Under the pieces are notes generated by a model. The model saw only the letters and a program-made list of their open reading frames with translations. It had not been told where the DNA came from and searched no databases. The position numbers and the translations under genes are program-made. Shown piece after piece: positions 23,787 through 36,300 of a DNA stretch of 64,000 nt. Source of the stretch: Lunularia cruciata (Eukaryota > Streptophyta > Marchantiopsida > Lunulariales > Lunulariaceae); the NCBI GenBank assembly GCA_948567375.1, contig OX419760.1:58416657-58480656 (forward strand), written 5' to 3'. Numbering within the stretch: the first letter of the stretch is position 1; every line of letters starts with the position of its first letter.

Positions 23787-26700
23787 TATTCCCCCGCCGC
23801 TAGTTGGTGACGTCCTCGTCGCCAGTGAAGCTTCAAATTCCTTGATGGCCATCTGTGCATTCTGGAGGTGAGAAAGAGGTTCCCATGTGGCATCATGAAG
23901 GGGATACCCTTTCCAAAGGACCTTGTACTCCGTGTGTTGGCGACGGCCTCGTTGAATATGGCGACGCGCAAGGATACGATCAACTTCATACTCCTCATGA
24001 TCATTGATAGGGATAGGAAGAGGGGGAGGTTGGACTCGAGAGGAAAAGGAAGAAGGGTTAGGAATAAAGGGTTTCAACTTGGAAACATGAAAGACAGGAT
24101 GGATACGCATGTGACAAGGTAAGGCAAGACGATAAGCAACAGGAGAGATAATATGGGTGATATCAAAGGGTCCTATCCAATTAGGAGCAAGTTTACAAAC
24201 TTGGGTATCAAGTGGGAGAGGGAGGTTACTAGAGGATAGCATGACTTTATCACCAACTTCAAAGGTGAGATCACGACGATGATGGTCTGCATATTGTTTT
24301 TGGCGATTTTGAGCAACAAGGAGGTGAGACTTGGCTTGTTGGAGAGAGCGGGATATAGTGGTCAAGAATGTAGAAGTATGAGGAACCTGAGAGAGAGGGG
24401 GAGCAAGAAGAGAATCTGGAACAAGCGGATCTTGGCCAAAATTGAGAAAGAAGGGAGAAAATCCAGTGCTTGCCTGTTTGGAGTTGTTGTAGGCAAATTC
24501 TGCAGCTGCAAGACATTCATCCCAGTTGGTATGGTGGACATTGACAAAGGCCCGCAACATATCCTCCAATGTACGATTGGCGCGTTCAGTTTGTCCATCA
24601 GTTTGAGGATGATAGGCCGTGGACAAAGCAAGCTTGGTGCCGAGTATCTGAAAGAGTGCTTGCCAAAACTTCCCGGTAAAGCGAGGATCACGGTCGGAGA
24701 TGAGTACGTGTGGCATCCCATGATGCTTGAAGACATTGTCGAAGTAGATTTGTGCTAAGGTTGGAGCATCCACGGTATCACAAGTTGGTGCCAAGTGGAT
24801 TTGCTTACTAAGCTTATCCACAAACACCACGATGGCGGTGTGTCCTTGTTTTGTCTTTGGCAAGGATGTGATGAGATCCAAGCTCACATGCTCCCAACGA
24901 GCGGATGGAATGGCGAGTGGTTGAAGGAGTCCACTCGGCTTCTGGTTGCTGGCCTTGTTCCGTTGGCAACTCTCACATGATCGGACAAAGTCTCGAACAT
25001 CTTGTGTCATGTTGGGCCACCACCATTGGCGTTGGAGGGTGCCCAAGGTCTTGTCCACTCCCATGTGACCAGCTATTGGTAAATCATGGGCTTCTTGAAG
25101 GCGCACAAGTCGAAGATCACCTTTGGCTGGAACATAGATCTGGTCTGCATGGAATAAAAGGCCTTCCTTGAAGGAGAAGGTGTTGTACTCCTTGTCGCGT
25201 GCTGTCAGACGACCATGTACCATTTGGAAGAAGGGATCTTGTCGTAGAGCTGATTGAAACTCATTGTGGACCTTAGGGTCAATGGACACCGTTGTAATTG
25301 CCACCGTGATGAAAGGAAGATCCTTCAAATCAGGTCGTCGTGATAGAGCATCGGGAATGACATGGAACCGGCCTGGTTTGTACTCAAGTTTGATGTCAAA
25401 CAATTGGAGTTGCTCTTCCCATCGATGATGCCGGCTCTTCATGTGCTCCAAGTGTAAGGTCTGCAACAATGGCTTGTGATCAGTTCGCATGATCACTTGT
25501 TTCCCCAAGAGATAATGCCTCCATACCTTGGTGGCATATACCATTGCAAGTTGTTCCTGATCTCGAGCAGAGTAATTTCTTTCCGCTGTATTTAGTCGGC
25601 GAGACACAAAGGCAATCGGATGTAGTCCATCTGGAAATTCTTGTTGCAACACAGCTCCAATTGCAAAGTTAGAAGCATCAAAATCAACCACACAAGGTAG
25701 TTGAGGATCATATGGTTGAAGAATGGGTCTTGAAGACACCATATGCTTTAACTTCTGGAATGCTTCTTCATGCTTGGTGGTCCACTGGAAGCTCGAGTTC
25801 TTTCCCAAGAGGTCAGTCAATGGTGCAGCCACGTGAGCATAATAGTGGATGAACCGTTAGTAAAAACTGGCCAGTCCATTGAATGCTCGTACTTCGGTAG
25901 CATCCTTCGGGGTAGGCCAATCAGTAATGGCCTTGATCTTCTCTTCTTCCATCTTGATCCCCTCTGATGAGATCTTATGACCCAAGAAGGTAACCTCCTT
26001 CTGCCAAAAAGCACACTTTGACTTCTTGCAGTAAAATTTCCACTGTCGTAGTCGTCTTAGGACTTCTCGCACATGATTCACATGTTCTGCCTCTGTCCTG
26101 CTATAGATTAAGATATCATCTAAGAACACCACCACGGACCGATCCAATAGTCCCTCCAACACTCGATGCATCTGATCCATGAAGACTGCTGGAGCATTAG
26201 TGAGTCCGAAAGGTAGAACTCTCCACTCAAAATGTCCATACCTTGTGCGAAAAGCAGTCTTTTGCACGTCCTCTCCTTCAATAGGAATTTGCCAATAGCC
26301 GCTACAAAGATCCAGCTTGGAAAAGTAGCGTGCTCCACTTAGTTGATCAAGCAGGTCATCGATCCGAGGCAAGGGATATGCATTCTTCACGGTTTGCTTA
26401 TTGAGCCCACGGTAATCAATACAAAAACGAAGTCCTCCATCCTTCTTTGGAACAAATAGTACCGGTGCTCCCCACGGAGAGGTACTATGTCGTATGAAAT
26501 CCTTCTCCAACAACTCTGTAAGTGTTGTTCGCAACTCCTCCAACTCCTTTGGTGAGAGCCGATAGATTGGTCTACTCACTGGAGTACTCCCTGGCAATAA
26601 CTCGATCTTGAAGGGCATACCTCGATCGGAGGGTAATCTCTTTGGCAAATCATCCGGAAACACATCTGCAAACTCCTGAACTATCTAATCAACCATTGCT

Positions 26701-28583
26701 TGATGCGGCACTTGGCCCTCCTCAGATTGTTCTTGTGCAATCGGCTTGATCCACACCGCGAATACAAACTTATCGTCCTCCAAAGCTTGCTCTATGGCTG
26801 CTTCATTCACAAACTTCCCTTCTAGGGACTCATCTCTCTTCCAAGCTTGCTCCATGGTTGCCTTCCTGGCAAACTTCCTATCTTGGGACTCATCTCCCTT
26901 CCAGATTCGCTCTACGGCTACCTTCTCGACAAACTTCCCATCTTGGGACTGACTATTCTTAGGTGTCTTACTCAGAGGTGCCAGACAACCTAATCGGAAA
27001 TTCCTACCTTGGTGTTGTACTTGAATTTGGTGTCGGGTCCAATCAAATTGAACCTTATGACATTCAAGCCAAGGTAGACCTAGAATGATATCATAGTGTA
27101 GAGGTGCCACTACAAACCTCATACACTCCAAATACTCCTTCCCAATCTTGAAGGTAACGGGATGCAAGGTGCGGAATGCAGAACCCTTTCTACCATCCGC
27201 CATCATCAAACTACTTCCAATCACTGGCTTGATAGGAATACCCAATTCCTTTGCTACTTGCATAGACATGCAATTCTCTGAACTTCCAGAATCAACCAAA
27301 ATTCTACAACCCCGATTAGATATCATACCTTGCAAGTGAAGCAAACTTGCATAGGTCGAGCCTTCAATCCCATTGGAACTAATCAAGCTCCCAGTAGGTG
27401 GCTTGAAATCTCCTACTGGGATTCCTCGTTTCCCGGATCATTTCGCTCCACAACCTCCACTTGGGCAACTTGTTGAGGTCGTCCATTCTTGAGTGGACAT
27501 TCAGCAATGCGATGCCCCAACTGGCGACAATAAAAACAACCTCTATTTTGTCGTAATCTTTCTCTATCTGTTGTGCCAAGTGGTCTTCGCTGGATAGCAT
27601 CAATCTCCATTGGTACCGGTTCTTCCACTCGTGGTACTGGTGGGTTTTGTGTAGGTCGAGGTCGAGACCAAGTTGTCGCAACTAAGGAATCAAAATGCTC
27701 AGCCAATTGCATGGCTTGTTCTACATTCTGTGGCTTTCACATGGTCACCTCCAATCTGGTTCGTGACTTCAATCCTCGCACAAATCGATCCAGAACTTCA
27801 CCTTCTTGGATATTTGGAATTTGCATGATGATATTCTGAACTTGTGTGATGTAGCTTCTCACTAAGCCAATCTGCCTCAACTCCGCCAATTTATCTCGTG
27901 CAGCTCGGGTGGCATTTATAGTCTGAAATCGACCAAGTATTGCATCCTTGAATTCTGCCCATGTCAAAATCGGTGTAACAATTTGTCATTCAGCTCTTTC
28001 TACTCGGAATTGCCACCAAAGTTTTGCCACACCATCCAACTGGCTAGAAGCCAAGAGAATTTGTTTCCGCTCGTCTTGAAGATTGGTGGCTTCAAAGTAA
28101 CGTTCACAGTCAAACACAAAATTCTCCACTATGCCTGGAAGATTCTTACCTTCAAACACCTTGGGTTTCGGAAATCGAATGCGATCTTCTCCATCTCGAA
28201 CTGGCGCTCTGTCTATTTGTTCTCGTCATTGCTGGTCTCGTTCATCCAACAATCGAGTAAGATGCTCGATTTGTTGTTGCATTGTAAGGATAACATCCGG
28301 TATTGCCGCCATCGCTACTATTCTATTCCACTACTCTCAATTTATCTAGTTGATTAACACATAGATACAACACGTCCACCATTCTCCATAAGTTACAACT
28401 GGAAGTATCAAGGGTTCCTCTGACACGGTGATCATATGTTGAAAGTCTTGCCCAAAGCGTGAGGTGATGAATTGTGTGAAACGATGCTTTGGTAATATCT
28501 GGACATGAAAGTCCCAATGGTTTGGCGGAAGTGGATTTGGTGGTCCATAAATTCCATCCATCCCATTCCTGCTCTAATACCAA

Positions 28584-29024
28584 TGTAAAAGACCGAAACC
28601 GAGGAGAGAAATAGGAGAATGGAAACTCACATTGGGACACTTGAATGAGGGAAAACTCCGAATGCCTAGCATGAGCTTCGGCCTTGGTATTTATAGGTAG
28701 CATACAAGACCTTTGAAGCTTCTCAAGAAGCTTCCTTGAGCCGCTTTCTTGGAGTGCAAGTCAAGTTAACTAGGAAGCTTCTCAAGAAGCTTCCTTCTAG
28801 AAGCCGCCTACTTGGCGTGTAAGCTAAGCTAGTTAGAAGCTTCTAGAAGCTTCCTTCTAGAAGCTACTTGCTTAGGGCGCAAGTTAACTAGTTGGGAAGC
28901 TTCCTAAGAAGCTTCTTAGATGCTTCTAGAATATTCTAGGCTATTTTGGCTTATTCTCTACTTCGTAAGCCCGACTAACTTCGTAAGCCCGACTAACTTC
29001 GTCACTAAACTCCATATTGTTACA
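28584..29024 (-). repeat. 5' LTR of A7
   Basis: This LTR has the same length as its partner and about 99% identity. On the minus strand the TATA box CTATAAAT is at 28689-28696. AAGCTT-rich modules with heat-shock-element geometry lie upstream of it (28715-28936). Confidence 0.93.
28836..28853. promoter_or_regulatory. Four-unit heat-shock element in the A7 5' LTR
   Basis: The sequence GAAGCTTCTAGAAGCTTC is four perfectly phased alternating GAA/TTC units (GAAnnTTCnnGAAnnTTC). A further TTCTAGAA follows within two bases and a three-unit TTCTAGAATATTC lies at 28924-28936. All are upstream of the TATA box on the coding strand. Heat-shock factors are known to bind three or more such units; activity here is inferred. 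Confidence 0.6.
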
Positions 29025-29329
29025 ATCATGGTCTATGCAAGTGTGAAGTGGCATGAGGACTAGTGAGACCAAAATTGGTTCTTTATCCTATATATCACCT
29101 CCTTGTTAAACAAGAAGTTGAAGCATTACCTACTGATGGTGGCTCCTAACATGTCATCTCACACTTGTGTTTGTGGTACCTTTGTTTGACCATCCACTCC
29201 CTTCTCCTTCATGACTCTTTAGGGATTTCATGGAAATTGAGGTTTAAGCCATACTTTATACTTTCAAGCATCATCCTGCTCAACATGATGCGCTTATTTA
29301 GGGAAAACAACAAAAGAAACAGAAAATCC
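29025..29329. other. Unassigned repeat-like sequence
   Basis: This continues the sequence interrupted by A7 (target ATCAT). It contains no recognisable gene and may be further interior of the non-autonomous element at 22287-23345. Confidence 0.3.
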
Positions 29330-30065
29330 AACTAAGGGAACATCAGGTGAGCTATGACATGCCCCACCTTCAAATGTAGGGGGGTATGTTTTGAACAAGG
29401 AGGTTCAAAACTTGTAACCCTCTGCTTATCAATTTTATCTAAGCATAATATCTATGTACACAACATCTATTGATACAAGTAGTAGATAAGTTACCTTCTA
29501 TATCTACTAACTATAAGGATCCATTGTCAAAAGTCTGAACACGATAAGGCCCTATCCAGCTAAGATACAACTTCCCCAAAAGCAATTTATGCCTACTATC
29601 ATATAATAGCACTAAGGTCACCCACAATTACCTACACCATATGTATATCTTGTTGCACTTACCTTGTTGTGGTGCTGCTTCATTAGTTTTGATTAACCTT
29701 CATGCACTCGTTGGAGTCTTCTTGTTTTTCCTCCGGAAACATCAACCGGTGTAATCCCATTTCTTGGCTATCTTGTTGTGATATTTTATCCTCCAAGAGA
29801 ATTCAATAGGTGGGAACCTCAAACTCCATATGTAGGATCAGGTGCAGCTTGTAAGTAAGGAAGTGAGGGATCTATCATGTGGTGATCTTCTCTATGGTAT
29901 GGTAGGCCCAAAGTGCTATTGGTAATTTGGTATCCCCATAGTAGGTATAATTGATCATGACTTTGTTCAAGATTTTACACAATAGACCATTGGCCTTAGG
30001 GTTGTAAGGGGTAGTCTTCCTACACTTGATTTGAAAGTACACCATGAAGGACTTAATCAAAATAT
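29330..30065 (-). mobile_element. Fragment of a non-chromodomain gypsy integrase
   Basis: The minus strand reads like the end of a Tat/Athila-type integrase: TPYNPKANG and ALWAYHT (about 29880-30050) are the usual TPYHPQANG and ALWAYRT landmarks, and LSWIGPYRV (about 29545-29575) matches the integrase C-terminal GPY motif. It is old, broken and without visible LTRs. It may come from the same lineage as 11857-12490. Confidence 0.55.
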
Positions 30066-32352
30066 TGAGGAAGTGCATATCGTGACCAAAGGGTAATCCC
30101 TTTGGAAAATCATCAACAAACTCTTGAACTATCTTATCAACCATTACTTGATGAGGCTCTTGATGTTTATCAAATTCTCCTTATGCAATTGGCTTGATCC
30201 ACACCGCAAAAATAGGAATATCTTCCTCCAAAGCTTGCACTACAATTGTTATACTAACAAACTTCCCATCTTGGGATTGACTATTCTTAGGCGCTATTTT
30301 TACTTAGAGGTGCTAGACAACTGAATAGGTAATTCTTACCTTGGTGTTGTACTTGAATTTGTCATTGGGTCCAATCAAATTGAACTTTATGATGTTCAAG
30401 CTAAGGAAGATCTAAAATAATATTATAGTGTAGATGAGCTACTATGAATACTCCTTCCCAATCTTGAGTATAACAAGATGTGAAGTAAAAAATGCAGGAC
30501 TCATCATCAATGTGCAACCCAATACCAGTCGGATAAGAATAGATAAATATTTACTAATTGCATAAACATGCAATTTTCAATCCAAATTCTTAAAATCAAC
30601 CAAAATCCTACAACAACAATTGGATATCATACCTTGCAAGTAAGTCAAACTTGCACGTGTTGAGTCTTCAATTCCATTGGACCTAATCAGGTTCTCAATA
30701 AGTGGCTTATTATCTTCTTTTGGGACTCTTTGTTTCCCTAATCATCTTGCTTCACACATTCTATTTGGGAAACTCATCAAGGTCGTGTATTCCTAGTTAG
30801 ACATTTGGCAATGCAACGTCCAATTTGGCAACAATAGAAGCAACCACTATTTTGCTGTAATATTTCTTTGTTTGTAATGCCAAGTGATATCTATTGGATG
30901 GTATCAATCTCCATCAATGACGGCTCCTCCACCTGTGTGTAGTGTGTTGGCAGGTTTTGTGAAGGTCTAGGTCAAGATCAAGTTGTGAAGGAATCAAAGT
31001 GCTCAACCAAATTCATATCTTCTTCTAAGTGTTTTGGCTTGCACATGGTCTACTTCCAATTTGGTGCACCATTTTAGGTCCCTCATAAATTAATCCAGAG
31101 CTTCACCTTCTAGTATTTTTGAAATTTTCATTATGGTGTTTTGGAATTGATGATGTAGCTCCTTACCAAACCAATCTCCCTTCCATTGTACCAATATATC
31201 TTGTATGGCTTGTGCAACATTCATTGCTTGAAATCTCCCAATTATTGCTCTCTTTAATTCTTTCCATGTCAAGATTGGAATAAAAAATTGCCATTGAGCT
31301 TGCTCCACCCAAATCAACACCATAGATTGGCCACTCCATCTAATTGGCTTGAAGCCAAAAGAATTTGTCTCCTTTCATCCAAAAGATTTTTGGGTTCAAA
31401 ATAACATTCACAATCAAATATAAATTCTCCATTACACATGATAGATTCTCACCATGAAATACCTTTGGCTCCAAAAATCAAACTTGCTCTTCTTCTTCTC
31501 TAAATGCTACTCTACATGGTTTTATCTTCAATTTTCATTATCTCTTTCTTCTAACAAGCAAGGTGCTTTATTTATTATTGCATAGCAATGATAAATTTGG
31601 GCATTGTTGCCATGATTATTACTCTATCAACCATCTATTTGCAATTACCTAAGTTAACAAGTAAATGCAATATGTCCACTATGCCGTGTAAGTTACAATT
31701 AGAAGAATTGTCAAACAAGGTGATTGTATTCAAAAAATTATACCTAAAGCATGAAATGATGAACCAGGTGAAATGATACATTGGTAGTACATGGATACAA
31801 AAATCTCAATTGTTTGAGTGAAACGGATTTGGTGGTCCAAAGACTTCATCCACCTCATTCCTACTCTAATACCAATGTAAAGAACCAAAGGGAGAAATAG
31901 GAGAATGCAAGACTAAAGTGGAAAATCACATTGGGACTCTCAAATGAGGGAAACTTTGAGGACCTAGCTTGAGCTTGGCTCAATTATTTATTAGGTAATT
32001 TGGGTATAAGACTCCTTATGAGCTTCCAAGGAAAGTTACTTATAATAACCACCTTAATTGGAGTGCAAGCTAAGCTAGGTGTTTACTTTGCATACAAGCT
32101 AAGCTACTAATCAAGCTTGGCATACAAATTACTCTACCATTTGAAAGTTCTTAGAAGTTTCTCACCAAGAACCATTTTACTTGGTGTAACAATATGGAGT
32201 TTAAAGACAAGTTAGTCAAGACTAACAAAGTAGCAAATAGGCAAAATTAGACAAGAATTATAAGAATGTTCTAGAAGCTTCTTTGTACTTCCCAAGTATT
32301 GGGTAATATGTATGCCAAGTAAGCAACTTCTAGGAAGAAGCTTCTTGGGAAG

Positions 32353-33093
32353 TGTAATACCAAGGGTTAGCCATATGATCTAGATGTGAAATCTGGTTTG
32401 GTAACATCTAGAATGATGTTATACATGATGGTCAAAATAGATCAGATAGAAGTATCACCAAAAGAGTACTTCTACTAATAGGGCAGAAACCAAAATAGAC
32501 TTGAGAACCTTAGAATCAATAGCTAGACATATATTTTAAAGGTGAGAATTGGTTTGGTAACATCTGGAAGGATGTTACACATGATGGACTAAACAGATCA
32601 GAAAGAGGTATCACCAAAAGGGGACTTCCACTAATAGAGTAGGAACCAAAATATGCCTGAAATCTTTGAAGGCAATTTTGGAGGCCTAAACGGATGAAGT
32701 AGGCCTCAAAAATGTGCAGATTCCACCCCCCCAACGGAGGAAAGGCTGGCCTTCCCTCCCCCTTGGTTTGTCTCGTCAAGAGCTTTCCAACGGTACCTTA
32801 CTCATGTGATTATGAGATTCCTACCGGAAGATTCCCTAAAAGATTCCCTCTGGTCAAAGCTCGTTTGACCAACCAGATAGGACCTAGACCAGACAGGTCA
32901 CCCATCCAAGTCAGTAATCCAAGGGTGGAGCTTTCTGACATGTCACCTATCTGTGTCCCTAATCCTATGGTGGAGCTTCCTTGGAGGAGATCCTCTTTGT
33001 CTATATAATAAAGAGAAGGTGCTCCCTTAGGGCATCGAATGTTTGAGTGTGCAATCTGTGTTTTCTCTCTTCTCTTGTCCTCGGAGTATTACA
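32353..33093 (+). mobile_element. Family B solo LTR, best preserved
   Basis: This 741-bp LTR (TGTAATACC...GGAGTATTACA) has a perfect target duplication GGAAG (32348-32352, 33094-33098). A TATA-like CTATATAATAAAG is at 33001-33013, about 80 bp from the end, as expected for the U3/R border. It is the reference copy for family B here. Confidence 0.85.
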
Positions 33094-33345
33094 GGAAGCT
33101 TCTTGGCTAGCTTAATTTGCATGCCAAGTAGGTGCCTTCTAAAAGGAAGCTTCATGACTAGCTATGCTTGTATACCAAGTAGATGACTTAGAAGATAGTT
33201 TCTTGATTAGTTTAGCTTGCACTTTAAGAGAGAAATTTTTGGAAACTTCCTTAGAAGCTTCCCAAGAGCCTTGTATGTACTTTATAAATACCAAACCCCA
33301 AGCTCATGCTAAGTATTCAAAGCTTCCCTCATTCAAGAGTCCCAA

Positions 33346-36300
33346 TGTAAAAGACCGAAACCGAGGAGAGAAATAGGAGAATGGAAGCTCACATTGGGAC
33401 ACTTGAATGAGGGAAAACTCCGAATGCCTAGCATGAGCTTCGGCCTTGGTATTTATAGGTAGCATATAAGTCCCTTGAAGCTTCTCAAGAAGCTTCCTTG
33501 AGCCGCTTTCTTGGAGTGCAAGCCAAGTTAACTAGGAAGCTTCTCAAGAAGCTTCCTTCTAGAAGCCGCCTACTTGGCGTGCAAGCTAAGCTAGTTAGAA
33601 GCTTCTAGAAGCTTCCTTCTAGAAGCTACCTGCTTAGGGCACAAGTTAACTAGTTAGGAAGCTTCCCAAGAAGCTTCTTAGATGCTTCTAGAATATTCTA
33701 GGCTATTTTGTCTTATTATCTACTTCATAAGCTCGACTAACTTCGTCGCTAAACTCCATATTGTTACATATTCCCCCGCCACTAGTTGGTGACGTCCTCG
33801 TTGCCAGTGAAGCTTCAAATTCCTTGATGGCCATCTGTGCATTCTGGAGGTGAGAAAGAGGTTCCCATGTAGCATCATGAAGGGGATACACTTTCCAAAG
33901 GACCTTGTACTCCGTATGTTGGTGACGGCCTCGTTGAATATGGCGACGCGCAAGGATACGATCAACTTCGTACTCCTCATGATCATTGATAGGGACAGGA
34001 AGAGGGGGAGGTTGGACTCAAGAGGAAAAGGAAGAAAGGTTAGGAATAAAGGGTTTCAACTTGGAAATATGAAAGACAGGATGGATACGCATGTGACAAG
34101 GTAAGGCAAGACGATAAGCAACAGGAGAGATAATGTGGGTGATATCAAAGGGTCCTATCCAATTAGGAGCAAGTTTACGAACTTGGGTATCAAGTGGGAG
34201 AGGGAGGTTACTAGAGGATAGCATGACTTTATCACCAACTTCAAAGGTGAGATCACGACGATGATGGTCTGCATATTGTTTTTGGCGATTTTGAGCAACA
34301 AGGAGGTGAGATTTGGCTTGTTGGAGAGATTGAGATATAGTGGTCAAGAATGTAGAAGTATGAGGAACCTGAGAGGGAGGGGGAGCAAGAAGAGAATCTG
34401 GAACAAGCGGATCTTGGCCAAAATTGAGAAAGAAGGGAGAAAATCCAGTGCTTGCCTGTTTAGAATTGTTGTAGGCAAATTCTGCAGCTGCAAGACATTC
34501 ATCCCAGTTGGTATGGTGGACATTGACAAAGGCCCGCAACATATCCTCCAATGTACGATTGGCGCGTTCAGTTTGTCTATCAGTTTGAGGATGATAGGCC
34601 GTGGACAAAGCAAGCTTGGTGCCGAGTATCTGGAAGAGTGCTTGCCAAAACTTCCCGGTAAATCGAGATGAGAACATGTGGCATCCCATGATGCTTGAAG
34701 ACATTGTCGAAGTAGATTTGCGCTAAGGTTGGAGCATCCACGGTATCACAGGTTGGTGCCAAGTGGATTTGCTTACTAAGCTTATCCACAAACACCACAA
34801 TTGCGGTGTGTCCTTGTTTTGTCTTTGGCAAGGATGTGATGAGATCCAAGCTCACATGCTCCCAACGAGCGGATGGAATGGCGAGTGGTTGAAGGAGTCC
34901 ACTCGGCTTCTGGTTGCTGGCCTTGTTCCGTTGGCAACTCTCACATGATCGGACAAAGTCTCGAACATCTCGTGTCATGTTGGGCCACCACCATTGGCGT
35001 TGGAGGGTGCCCAAGGTCTTGTCCACTCCCATGTGACCAGCTATTGGTAAATCATGGGCTTCTTGAAGGCGCACAAGTCGAAGATCACCTTTGGTTGGAA
35101 CATAGATCTGGTCTGCATGGAATAAAAGGCCTTCCTTGAAGAAGAAGGTGTTGTACTCCTTGTCGCGTGCTGTGAGACGACCGTGTACCATTTGGAAGAA
35201 GGGATCTTGCTGTAGGGCTAACCGAAACTCGTTATGAATCTTGGGATCAATTGGCACCGTCGTAATTGCTGCCGCGATGAGAGGAAGAGACTTCAAATCA
35301 GGTCGTCGTGATAGAGTATCAAGGATGACATGGAATCGACCTGGTTTGTACTCAAGTTTGATGTCGAACAATTGGAGTTGCTCTTCCCATCGATGATGTC
35401 GACTGTTCATGTGCTCTAGGTGTAAGGTCTGCAACAATGGCTTGTGATCAGTTCGCATGATCACTTGTTTCCCCAAGAGATAATGCCTCCATACCTTGGT
35501 GGCATATACCATTGCAAGTTGTTCCCGATCTCAAGCAAAGTAATTTCTTTCAGCTGTATTTAGTTGGCGAGACACAAAGGCAATAGGATGTAGTCCATCT
35601 GGAAATTCTTGTTGCAACACAGCTCCAATTGCAAAGTTAGAAGCATCAAAATCAACCACACAAGGTAGTTGAGGATCATATGGTTGAAGAATGGGTCTTG
35701 AAGACACCATATGCTTTAACTTCTGGAATGCTTCTTCATGCTTGGTGGTCCATTGGAAGCTCGAGTTCTTTCCCAAGAGGTCAGTCAATGGTGCAGCCAC
35801 GTGAGCATAATAGTGGATGAACCGTCGGTAAAAACTGGCCAATCCGTTGAACGCCCGTACTTCGGTAGCATCCTTCGGGGTAGGCCAATCAGTAATGGCC
35901 TTGATCTTCTCTTCTTCCATCTTGATCCCCTCTGATGAGATTTTATGACTCAAGAAGGTAACCTCCTTCTGCCAAAAAGCACACTTTGACTTCTTGCAGT
36001 AAAATTTCCAATGTCGTAGTCGTCTTAGGACTTCTCGCATATGATTCATGTGTTCTGCCTCTGTCCTACTATAGATTAAGATATCATCTAAGAACACTAC
36101 CACAGACTGATCCAATAGCCCCTCCAACACCCGATGCATCTGATCCATGAAGACTGCTGGAGCATTAGTGAGTCCGAAAGGTAGAACTCTCCACTCAAAA
36201 TGTCCATACCTTGTACGAAAGGCAGTCTTTTTCACGTCCTCTCCTTCAATAGGAATTTGCCAATAGCCGCTACGAAGATCTAGCTTGGAAAAGTATCATG

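Larger units (their letters stand above)
23346..29024 (-). mobile_element. Family A chromovirus A7, young and nearly whole
   Basis: This 5,679-bp Ty3/gypsy chromovirus has 441-bp LTRs and a perfect target duplication ATCAT (23341-23345, 29025-29029). On the minus strand, from right to left, the order is: tRNA-iMet primer site beside 28583, gag (about 27560-28320), CCHC zinc knuckle (about 27500-27550), protease with the DSGSS active site (about 27300), reverse transcriptase with FLDD (about 25900-26600), RNase H (about 25330-25700), integrase with HHCC (about 24950-25090) and catalytic core (about 24440-24890), then a C-terminal chromodomain (about 23795-23975) and a polypurine tract. The two LTRs differ at about 4 of 441 positions, so the insertion is young. 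It looks nearly whole, with roughly five coding breaks. The size suggests the Reina/Galadriel range of chromoviruses. Confidence 0.92.

Noticed and set aside
24279-24758. Long plus-strand open frame of 159 codons
   Set aside because: It lies exactly antisense to the A7 integrase, and the same shadow recurs at 34261-34671 and in old copies.
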